From: Gemmataceae bacterium
GTDB taxonomy: Bacteria; Planctomycetota; Planctomycetia; Gemmatales; Gemmataceae
Assembly (NCBI GenBank): GCA_026418875.1
Contig: JAOAAM010000349.1
Location: 1 to 6,484, forward strand
Direction of reading: 5' to 3'
Length of the DNA stretch: 6,484 nucleotides
Shown: positions 1 through 5,796 of the stretch, one piece after another
How the letters are laid out: every line of letters begins with the position of its first letter
How positions within the stretch are numbered: position 1 is the stretch's first letter
The notes under the pieces: generated by a model
Told to the model about the DNA's origin: nothing
The model's database searches: none
Seen by the model: only the letters and a program-made list of their open reading frames with translations
Position numbers and translations under genes: made by a program

Positions 1-18
1 GATGTGTATAAGAGACAG
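1..18 (+). other. Nextera/Tn5 mosaic-end adapter remnant (artefact)
   Basis: The first 18 bases, GATGTGTATAAGAGACAG, equal the last 18 bases of the 19-base Tn5 mosaic end used in Nextera tagmentation. They are almost certainly untrimmed library adapter at a contig end. They should not be translated or used for homology: the minus-strand aminotransferase frame happens to stay open through them, which adds false residues to its end. Confidence 0.95.
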
Positions 19-1111
19 CTGCGGGATCAGGACAATCAAAGGAAAAATGGGACAACGGTTCGATGCCGCTAACGTGGATGTGCAGGCCATGTTGTTGCGC
101 GGCTCGGAGCCACGCTTGCCGGACGTCGTTCCCGACCTGGATCAAATGTTTCGGTACTTCACGGAACCGATGTTTGCGGATGGTCGCCAGAGCGGCAGTG
201 GGGCCGACTCGTTCAGTCCAATTGGTGCTGCTGATGAACGACTTCTGCGCTGCATCCATGGCCGAGCGTGTGCCAATGATGGCCGAGATAGCGAATCCAT
301 TTCCCATGGCCTTCGCGAAGACGGCCATGTCGGGCGCGACATTCAGCATCATGTGAATGCCGCCAGAGTTCATCCGCCAGCCGGAGGTGACTTCATCAAA
401 GATCAAAACAATCCCACGTTGACGAGTCCCCGAGCGGATGGTTTCGAGGAATGTTGGGTCGGGAAGACAATCTCGGGCTGGCTCCATCACGACCGCGGCC
501 AAGTCTGAGCCGTATTCAGAGAGAATGGATTGGAATTCAGCAGTGTTGTTGAAATGGAACGGCAGGAGAGTCCCGCGCAACCCTCGAGGGACACCGGCTG
601 GTGCCAGGCCGGCGAGCAAGTGCCCGTCCAAGGCTTTTTCGTCGGCGAGATTTGCTGAAAGATACCAATCGTGCCAACCATGATACCCGCAGAATGCGAT
701 TTTGTCCCTGCCTGTTGCAGCTCGGGCGATTCGGATGGCGATCGCAAGAGCCTCACCGCCAGCTCTGGAGAAGCGAACCATTTCGGCCCAAGGGTGCAAT
801 TCGAGGAGAAGCTCCGCGAGTTCAACTTCTTCGGGACAGTTCAGAGTGCACATCACGCCTTGTCGAATCACCGACTCGACGGCGGAATTGACATCCGGAT
901 CGGCATAACCTAACACACAGGCGCCGACGCCGAAGTGAGTGAAATCCTTGTACTGGCGTCCGTCCAAATCCCAGACATGAATCCCCTCGGCCTTGGCATA
1001 GTAAGATGGCCATTGGTCCGGGAGGAACATCTCCGGACGCTTGGAGAGGAGCTGCGTCCCACCGGGGATGATCTGCCTGGCTCGAAGATAGAGTTGTTGA
1101 CCCGAGGTCAT
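19..1111 (-). CDS. Class-III PLP aminotransferase, GSA-aminotransferase fold (3' truncated)
   Basis: This is a PLP-dependent aminotransferase of the class-III family, the fold of glutamate-1-semialdehyde aminomutase (HemL). About 364 codons are present. Family members run to about 430, so some 65 C-terminal residues are lost at the adapter. Translating from the ATG at 1111 gives MTSGQQLYLRARQIIPGGTQ, the usual GSA-AT-like opening. Visible motifs are FSRAGGEA (residues 114-121, the PLP-phosphate loop), YHGWHDWY (143-150), IFDEVTSGWR (237-246, with the Asp239 that would contact the PLP pyridine nitrogen), and VFAKAMGNG (264-272) with the expected Schiff-base Lys267, close to Lys265 of E. coli HemL. 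True HemL normally has NSGTEA in the loop; the RxGGEA form, and a position 6 bases after a CMP-sugar synthetase, suggest a nucleotide-sugar or surface-glycan aminotransferase rather than haem synthesis. The substrate cannot be read from sequence. The start has no clear Shine-Dalgarno, so translational coupling is likely. Confidence 0.9.
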
Positions 1112-1117
1112 AAAAAA

Positions 1118-1849
1118 TTACGCCAAGTTCCAATGGGATCGATCGACGATGCCACGCTCGACGAGAAATTCGGCGAAGGCCAAATTGATCGGGCTGTCGA
1201 TCTCGATGGAGTATTCATCGGGCATCACTAGGCCGTAGGTTCGCTCGCGATCAGCGTAGATATTGCGGTGGCGGCTAAAATGATCCCACCGGAAGAGGTA
1301 GAGGGCACCGTTCATCGTATATTCGGGTCGATGGTCCTGACGGCGTCCTCGGGCAGCTTCACCCATCTTATCGATGATTGACGTGATACGCCCGTGTTCG
1401 TCCATCGTTCCGACGTAGATGCTGCTTACTTCCATCTGCCGCATGCCCACGACGACGGCGGCATCCTCTCGGATCATCAACTCGACGGCCTCATCCAAGT
1501 CGGAGGGCCTCGCGAAAGGAGAGGAGGGCTCTAAAAGCATCACCGCATCGAAACGATCTTTGCCCTCGGACTCGATGAACTGCATGGCGTGCCAAATCGC
1601 GTCGACACTTCGAGCGGTATCGGTGGCGAGCTCGGCAGGTCGGGTGAAGGGAACTTCGACTCCGTGGCGGCGAGCCTCCTCTTGAATCTCTGGACTATCC
1701 GTGGAGATGATCAGGCGATGGCAATAACGGCTTTTGCGTGCCGCGATCGCTTTGAATCCGACGAGCGACAGACCGCCGAGCCGTTTAAGGTTCTTCCCGG
1801 GAATCCCCTTCGAGCCGCCACGTGCCAGGATCAAGTGTAAAACGCGCAT
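1118..1849 (-). CDS. CMP-sugar synthetase, acylneuraminate cytidylyltransferase (NeuA) family
   Basis: This protein of 243 residues would activate a keto-sugar acid with CTP, giving a CMP-sugar and pyrophosphate in the cytoplasm. The N-terminal nucleotide-binding motif LILARGGSKGIPGKN (residues 6-20 from the ATG) is the family signature. It is followed by STDSPEI (49-55), RPAELATDTA (70-79), LLEPSSPF (105-112), YTMNGALYLF (177-186) and EIDSPINLAFAEF (216-228), the last carrying the Asp expected for metal binding. Length fits single-domain NeuA proteins (about 220-250). The ATG at 1849 places the signature at its usual distance from the N terminus. An in-frame TTG at 1870, one base after the dehydrogenase stop and preceded by GAAGG, would add seven residues and is a real alternative. 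Most relatives have LLQPTSP where this protein has LLEPSSP. The substrate could be a nonulosonic acid (sialic-, legionaminic- or pseudaminic-like) or another acid; no NeuB gene is visible to decide. Confidence 0.9.
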   Translation of the reverse strand: MRVLHLILARGGSKGIPGKNLKRLGGLSLVGFKAIAARKSRYCHRLIISTDSPEIQEEARRHGVEVPFTRPAELATDTARSVDAIWHAMQFIESEGKDRFDAVMLLEPSSPFARPSDLDEAVELMIREDAAVVVGMRQMEVSSIYVGTMDEHGRITSIIDKMGEAARGRRQDHRPEYTMNGALYLFRWDHFSRHRNIYADRERTYGLVMPDEYSIEIDSPINLAFAEFLVERGIVDRSHWNLA

Positions 1850-1871
1850 CGAAGCTTCGTTCGCAGGCAAA

Positions 1872-3257
1872 TTAAGCCTTCACGATTTTTTCGCGGTTCT
1901 TGGTCACCTTCTGCGTGGCGTTCCGCGTGTCGACCACCAAAGGCGCATGCTCCACGATCCATTCGTAGTCGTAGGCCGAGTGGTCCGTGGCAATCAAAAC
2001 ACAGTCTTGGGACTTGAGGAATTCCTCGGTCAATGGTTGGCTCACCAAGGACAGTTCGGGATGACGACGCACCGGCGGCAGCTTCGGAACATGCGGATCG
2101 TTGTACTGGACGATGGCACCTCGTTTCAGCAGCAACTCGATCAACTCGAAGCCGGGTGACTCTCGGGCATCGTCGACGTCCTTCTTGTAGGCGATCCCCA
2201 AGATCGTGATCTTGCTCCCGCGAACCGGTTTGCTTCGGTCGTTGAGGGCGTCGGCCACTTTGTTTACGACGTACGACGGCATCGACGTGTTGATTTCGCC
2301 TGCCAACTCGATGAACCGGGTGGTCAATCCGAACTTGCGAGCAACCCAAGTGAGGTAGAAGGGGTCGATGGGGATGCAGTGACCGCCGAGTCCGGGACCG
2401 GGGTAAAACGCTTGGAAGCCGAACGGCTTCGTTTTGGCGGCTTCGATGACTTCCCAGACGTCGATGCCCATGCGGTCGTAGAGAACCTTCATTTCGTTGA
2501 CCAAGGCGATGTTGACGGCCCGGTAAGTGTTCTCCAGGATTTTGCACGCCTCGGCGACTTCGGGGGATGAGACCTCGACCACGCGAACGACGACTTGGCT
2601 GTAGAGCTTCGATGCCAATTCCAAGCTACGCGGCTCCAACCCGCCGACGACTTTCGGAATGGTGGGTGCCGAGAAGTTGGCATTTCCCGGATCCTCCCGC
2701 TCGGGGCTGTACGCGACGAAGAATTCTTCGCCGACCCGCAATCGGGACTGGTTCAGGATGGGGAGCACTACGTCGCGCGTGGTGCCAGGGTAGGTCGTGC
2801 TTTCCAACACCACCAGTTGTCCCGGGCGGAGAGTCTCGGCAACCGCCTCGGCGGATCGCTCGACGTAGGTCAGATCCGGTTCGCGGGCTTCGGTCAATGG
2901 CGTCGGGACGCACAAAATGACGACGTCGGGCTCGCTAAGGCGATCAAAGCGATTGGTGGCCTCGAATCGTGGCTGCATCGCCTGAATCATCGCCGCGGGG
3001 ATGTGCTTGATGTAAGACTCCCCACGTTGCAAACGGGCCACCTTGTCGGCATCGACGTCGAAACCGACGACTTGGAATCCCTTGTCCGCGAATGCCTTGG
3101 CCAGAGGCAAGCCGACATACCCCAGGCCGATGATCCCGACGCGGCAGGTCTTTGATTCGATCAAATTCCGAAGTCGAGTGAAATGAGCGGTCGCTGCTTC
3201 GGTTGCCGGCTTGGAGCTTTCGGTGGTTCGACCAAGGGTGGCTACGCCGTTCAGCAT
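1872..3257 (-). CDS. wbpA: UDP-N-acetylglucosamine 6-dehydrogenase (WbpA-type)
   Basis: This is an NAD-dependent nucleotide-sugar 6-dehydrogenase, oxidising C6 of a UDP-HexNAc to the uronic acid in two steps. From the ATG at 3257 it has 461 residues, near the usual 430-460. The Rossmann NAD site is VGIIGLGYVGLPLA (residues 40-53). LESTTYPGTT (151-160) and YSPEREDPGN (183-192) are wording typical of the WbpA/UDP-GlcNAc branch rather than UDP-glucose dehydrogenase. AEACKILENTYRAVN (235-249) carries the central-helix Lys239 and Asn243. GPGLGGHCIPIDPF (287-300) contains the catalytic Cys294. LGIAYKKDVDDARESP (353-368) opens the C-terminal UDP-binding domain. The start is uncertain: no ATG has a good Shine-Dalgarno, and the frame stays open upstream to a TGA at 3396 with GTG at 3326 and TTG at 3350. 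The extra stretch is Pro-rich and has coding-like third positions, so up to 31 more N-terminal residues are possible. It is the first gene of the minus-strand glycan run. A WbpO-like UDP-GalNAc substrate is an alternative. Confidence 0.92.
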   Translation of the reverse strand: MLNGVATLGRTTESSKPATEAATAHFTRLRNLIESKTCRVGIIGLGYVGLPLAKAFADKGFQVVGFDVDADKVARLQRGESYIKHIPAAMIQAMQPRFEATNRFDRLSEPDVVILCVPTPLTEAREPDLTYVERSAEAVAETLRPGQLVVLESTTYPGTTRDVVLPILNQSRLRVGEEFFVAYSPEREDPGNANFSAPTIPKVVGGLEPRSLELASKLYSQVVVRVVEVSSPEVAEACKILENTYRAVNIALVNEMKVLYDRMGIDVWEVIEAAKTKPFGFQAFYPGPGLGGHCIPIDPFYLTWVARKFGLTTRFIELAGEINTSMPSYVVNKVADALNDRSKPVRGSKITILGIAYKKDVDDARESPGFELIELLLKRGAIVQYNDPHVPKLPPVRRHPELSLVSQPLTEEFLKSQDCVLIATDHSAYDYEWIVEHAPLVVDTRNATQKVTKNREKIVKA

Positions 3258-3395
3258 TTCGGGGGTCTCACAATTCGGAGCGATCGGGCTTGGGCGAGGG
3301 ATAACTGGGTCGTGAGGCTCGCTCACGCTGCCAGACTGGGTCGCGATCAATGAGTCGGAGCGGGCACCGAGTGGTGGAGTGTCTCGACGAAAAAG

Positions 3396-3554
3396 TCAAG
3401 CGCTCCGCGAGCCTCGTGTCCGTCTCCTTTTGCGACCCTTGATTTCGATAGGCCACAAAATGTTGATCGGAAAGAGTTTTTGATCAAAAACCAGTTTGCT
3501 CTCTTCGCATGGGATTCCATCCTTGGCTCCCCAGGCCACTTCCATTGCGGCCAT
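3396..3554 (-). CDS. Possible 52-residue leader ORF, function unknown
   Basis: A short frame begins with ATG at 3554 (second ATG at 3545) and ends with TGA at 3396. It lies between the candidate promoter and the dehydrogenase, in the same reading phase as the dehydrogenase. The product starts MAAMEVAWGAKDGIPCEESK, continues with a hydrophobic middle (LFPINILWPIEI, residues 27-38), and ends in a strongly basic tail (KGRKRRRTRGSR, 39-50). I do not recognise a family. There is no clear Shine-Dalgarno. It could be a real small protein, a translated leader affecting expression of the downstream genes, or chance; the balanced composition is the only argument for coding. Confidence 0.25.
   Translation of the reverse strand: MAAMEVAWGAKDGIPCEESKLVFDQKLFPINILWPIEIKGRKRRRTRGSRSA
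3477..3490. repeat. Perfect 14-bp palindrome
   Basis: TTTTTGATCAAAAA is a perfect palindrome with no loop, inside the possible leader ORF and about 220 bases upstream of the dehydrogenase ATG. Such an AT-rich dyad in a GC-rich region could be an operator, but a chance run within coding sequence cannot be excluded. Confidence 0.4.
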
Positions 3555-3591
3555 GCGATTACCACTAGAACGAGCGGCTCGCGAGGCATGT

Positions 3592-3614
3592 CATCAGGGC
3601 CGAATCACCTGATG
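3592..3614. repeat. Inverted repeat in the presumed 5' leader of the glycan genes
   Basis: CATCAGG (3592-3598) and CCTGATG (3608-3614) are perfect 7-bp arms around a 9-base loop. The dyad sits some 25-50 bases downstream of the candidate minus-strand -10 element, so it would lie at the start of the transcript. It may act as a regulator-binding site or as an RNA hairpin. Confidence 0.45.
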
Positions 3615-3640
3615 GGCACTCACGCACCCTGTAGTCTATC

Positions 3641-3671
3641 AGTGTAACACACGGGCGACGACTTCGGTCAA
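3641..3671 (-). promoter_or_regulatory. Candidate sigma-70 promoter for the glycan operon
   Basis: On the minus strand TTGACC (3671-3666) matches five of six bases of the -35 consensus. It is followed after 19 bases by TACACT (3646-3641), four of six for the -10; reading the -10 one base earlier (TTACAC) gives an 18-base spacer. Transcription would begin near 3634, leaving a leader of about 380 bases to the dehydrogenase ATG, holding the 3592-3614 hairpin and the 52-codon ORF. The long spacer lowers confidence. Confidence 0.35.
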
Positions 3672-3830
3672 AAACTTTACCTAAATCCCCAAGTCTCAAA
3701 ATCCTCTCAGAAATTTCGTGTTCGACAAATCGTCACCGCTGCTATTCTCCGAACGACCGTATGTCGCGGCCCCGAACATCCTTCCGGGGTTTGAGTTCGC
3801 AAAACGTCGAACCGCAAGCCGCGAAAACGA

Positions 3831-3842
3831 ATGAACGTTCAT
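3831..3842. repeat. Perfect 12-bp palindrome
   Basis: ATGAACGTTCAT is a perfect loop-less dyad in the intergenic stretch, typical in form of a dimeric regulator site. No second copy was noticed in the window. Confidence 0.4.
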
Positions 3843-3873
3843 GCTTCACTGTGCTGGACCTGTACAGCCGAGG

Positions 3874-3904
3874 GCGGAGGCATCTCCGCGGCTTCGGTGA
3901 AGCC
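3874..3904 (+). repeat. Two contiguous perfect short hairpins
   Basis: GCGGAG-GCAT-CTCCGC (3874-3889) is directly followed by GGCTTC-GGT-GAAGCC (3890-3904). Each has a perfect 6-bp GC-rich stem, and there is no base between them, so they could stack coaxially in RNA. No T-tract follows, so they do not read as a terminator. They may be part of a structured RNA. Confidence 0.45.
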
Positions 3905-4303
3905 CTTGAGGTCGAGTCGAGAGTCCAGCCGACCCCGCGGTTGACGGGTAGCCAATCGCAAAGGCCCGCCATCGGAGGCCGAGGCCATCCCGTTGCAGGG
4001 TCCCGCAGGAAAAACGCATTTTCGGTCGATCGATCTGGGCGTCGAAGAGACGAGACAATAACCGAGTGTCGGGCGTCGCAGTCTTCGGTGGTACCGGCAA
4101 CTGCGTCATCACGTGGGAGCGTCCGCATCAATCTGTTCCGGGAGAGACTCTTCGCTCACTTGATGCACAGGTAGGATGCGTCTTCCGGGAGCATGGTTCC
4201 CACATTTCCCGCCGTTGCCGCGGCCAGACTGTCCAAATCGTTCCCCGCCGCGGCCGCCTCTGTCAGCGAATGAAACGAGTTCTCTCGAAAAAAATGGGGT
4301 GGT

Positions 4304-4334
4304 TTCGACTCAACGATTCCCGAGTTGAATCGAA
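4304..4334. repeat. 11-bp near-perfect inverted repeat upstream of the DUF1501 promoter
   Basis: TTCGACTCAAC (4304-4314) and GTTGAATCGAA (4324-4334) pair at 10 of 11 positions around the loop GATTCCCGA. The right arm ends about 20 bases before the candidate -35 of the DUF1501 gene, a usual place for an activator or repressor site. Read on the minus strand, a T-run follows about nine bases beyond the hairpin, so a weak terminator in that direction is an alternative. Confidence 0.45.
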
Positions 4335-4354
4335 TCGGTGTCGAGCGTTTTTCG

Positions 4355-4384
4355 TTGACAACCGAGTGGTCGGAGGAGTAGGCT
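4355..4384 (+). promoter_or_regulatory. Candidate sigma-70 promoter of the DUF1501 gene
   Basis: A perfect -35 TTGACA (4355-4360) is followed after 18 bases by TAGGCT (4379-4384), three of six including the key TA and final T. Transcription would start near 4391, giving a leader of about 25 bases that contains the ribosome binding site. Confidence 0.5.
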
Positions 4385-4400
4385 GTCTACACCGCTTGAC

Positions 4401-4407
4401 GAGGAAG
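4401..4407 (+). promoter_or_regulatory. Ribosome binding site of the DUF1501 gene
   Basis: GAGGAAG lies eight bases before the ATG at 4416. It is the only clear Shine-Dalgarno sequence ahead of a gene in this window and fixes the start of the DUF1501 protein. Confidence 0.7.
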
Positions 4408-4415
4408 TTCTGCCC

Positions 4416-5714
4416 ATGTTGCACATTGATCTTCCCCGGGGTTTGTCCGCCTGCGATGGAGTCAGTCGCCGCGAATTCCTGCGGATCGGGAGTTTGGGAC
4501 TGACCGGGGTCACGCTGCCCGGACTTTGGCGGGCGCGTGCCGCCGTTGGAGAAAGCGCGAAGGCGGATCGCTCGGTAGTCTGGCTGTGGCTTGGCGGTGG
4601 CGCGAGCCACATCGAGACGTTCGACCCAAAAATGTCGGCACCGTCGGAGTATCGCAGTGTCGTCGGGGCGGTGCGGACCAGAATCCCCGGGATCCAACTA
4701 GGTGGCGTGTTCCCATTGCTCGCAGAGCGGATGGATCGCCTGGCCATCGTTCGGAGTTTCACGCACCGGAATTCCGGCCACGGCGGGGGCACGCATTGGG
4801 TGATGACTGGGTACGACTTCCCGGCGGCCGACAACGGGGCCGCACCGAACAAGCCCGGCATCGGCGCGATCGTGGCGAAACACCGCGGACCAAACCACCC
4901 GCGGAGCGGACTGCCCACCTACGTTCGAATGAACAGCATCCTGGGGGATGGTGCGGCCTGGCTTGGGCCGAGTTTTGCCCCATTCGATGCAGGCGGACGC
5001 GCAAAGCAGAACCTCGAATTGAGAATGGGCCTCAAGCGACTGGACGATCGTCGCGCCCTCCTCTCCCAGCTGGACCGGGCGAATCGGGAGGTGGATCGCA
5101 GCGGCGTGATGTCCGGGTTGGATGAATTGGGCGTTCGGGCGTTCGATTTGGTTTTGGGCCGTGCAAAAGAGGCATTCGACCTGAATCGGGAGCCGCTCCG
5201 GCTGCGGGAGAATTACGGCAAAGGTCTCGGCGAACAGTTGCTCCTAGCCCGCCGACTCTGCGAGTGGGGTGTGGGCTTTGTCACGATCCATTTTGGCGGC
5301 TGGGACATGCACGGTGACATCGCCCGAGGCATGAACTCGCTTGGCCCCCGAGTCGATCGCGCGGTCTCCGCCTTCCTCGACGATGTTCGGGATCGTGGCC
5401 TGAGTGACCGTATTTTGTTGGTCATCACGGGGGAATTCGGTCGGACGCCGCGGGTTAACGGCAGTTCGGGGCGGGATCATTGGGCTTCGCTCTCGACCTT
5501 GGCCCTTGCCGGGGGCGGTCTACAGATGGGGCAGGTGGTGGGCGAGTCGAGTGCGCGGGCAGAAATCCCAAAATCGTCCCCGGTCACACCGCAGGACTTG
5601 ATGGCCACCGTGTTTCGCGTTTTGGGCTTGCCGCTTGATTTGCAACTACGCGATCCGGTTGGCCGAAATGTCCCGGCCATCGCCGACGGCCGCCCCATTC
5701 CAGAGCTTATCTGA
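4416..5714 (+). CDS. DUF1501 family protein with Tat-type signal
   Basis: This complete protein of 432 residues belongs to the DUF1501 family, which has an alkaline-phosphatase/sulfatase-like fold and is greatly expanded in Planctomycetota; the biochemical role is not established. The N terminus has a twin-arginine motif, SRREFLR (17-23), then a hydrophobic stretch (IGSLGLTGVTLPGLW, 24-38) and a likely cleavage region near RARAA (39-43), so export in folded form is expected. Family motifs follow: LGGGASHIETFDPK (59-72), HGGGTHWVMTGY (122-133), FGGWDMHG (293-300), ITGEFGRTPRVNG (337-349) and GRDHW (352-356), then VTPQDLMATVFRVLGLPLD (390-408) near the C terminus. Conserved His, Asp and Glu in these segments are the likely metal or active-site residues by analogy with the fold. 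Many relatives follow a DUF1549/DUF1553 cytochrome-type partner gene; none is upstream here, and the gene has its own promoter and ribosome binding site, so it appears to be monocistronic. Confidence 0.93.
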   Translation: MLHIDLPRGLSACDGVSRREFLRIGSLGLTGVTLPGLWRARAAVGESAKADRSVVWLWLGGGASHIETFDPKMSAPSEYRSVVGAVRTRIPGIQLGGVFPLLAERMDRLAIVRSFTHRNSGHGGGTHWVMTGYDFPAADNGAAPNKPGIGAIVAKHRGPNHPRSGLPTYVRMNSILGDGAAWLGPSFAPFDAGGRAKQNLELRMGLKRLDDRRALLSQLDRANREVDRSGVMSGLDELGVRAFDLVLGRAKEAFDLNREPLRLRENYGKGLGEQLLLARRLCEWGVGFVTIHFGGWDMHGDIARGMNSLGPRVDRAVSAFLDDVRDRGLSDRILLVITGEFGRTPRVNGSSGRDHWASLSTLALAGGGLQMGQVVGESSARAEIPKSSPVTPQDLMATVFRVLGLPLDLQLRDPVGRNVPAIADGRPIPELI

Positions 5715-5728
5715 GCGGACATAAAAAC

Positions 5729-5751
5729 GGGGAAGGCTGTCTGCCTTCCCC
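5729..5751. terminator. Bidirectional rho-independent terminator
   Basis: GGGGAAGGC (5729-5737) and GCCTTCCCC (5743-5751) form a perfect 9-bp stem with the loop TGTCT, 14 bases after the DUF1501 stop. On the plus strand it is followed by ATTTCTGTTT. On the minus strand it is followed at once by GTTTTTATG, a better T-run. It lies between two convergent genes, so it can end both transcripts. Confidence 0.85.
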
Positions 5752-5796
5752 ATTTCTGTTTATGTTCTGTTGATGAGCTGTGCCCAGGCTTCTATA

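Larger units (their letters stand above)
3672..4303. other. Gene-poor intergenic stretch with structured elements
   Basis: I see no convincing protein gene here. Open frames exist on both strands (for example 3761-4174 plus and 3742-4131 minus), but their products are rich in Arg and Ser, lack hydrophobic cores and overlap each other, as expected of chance frames in GC-rich DNA. The stretch carries a 12-bp palindrome at 3831-3842 and two back-to-back hairpins at 3874-3904. It does not match tmRNA, RNase P RNA, SRP RNA or a tRNA by any motif I can recognise. A small non-coding RNA or a decayed gene is possible. Confidence 0.5.

Noticed and set aside
2..508. Plus-strand open frame of 168 codons at the left edge
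   Set aside because: It begins inside the adapter and lies antisense to the aminotransferase, whose motifs are unmistakable on the minus strand.
19..1111. Calling the aminotransferase hemL
   Set aside because: It shares the fold and catalytic lysine, but the cofactor loop differs from NSGTEA and the operon is for sugar nucleotides.
1831..2547. Minus-strand frame of 238 codons overlapping the dehydrogenase
   Set aside because: It is an out-of-frame Arg/His-rich shadow of the dehydrogenase gene.
3761..4174. Plus-strand open frame of 137 codons in the intergenic stretch
   Set aside because: The product is Arg/Ser-rich without a hydrophobic core or recognisable motif. There is no ribosome binding site, and overlapping frames of similar length exist on the other strand.
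4066..4503. Cys-rich plus-strand frame of 145 codons overlapping the DUF1501 start
   Set aside because: It runs through the DUF1501 promoter, ribosome binding site and coding start in another frame; the DUF1501 frame is clearly the real one.
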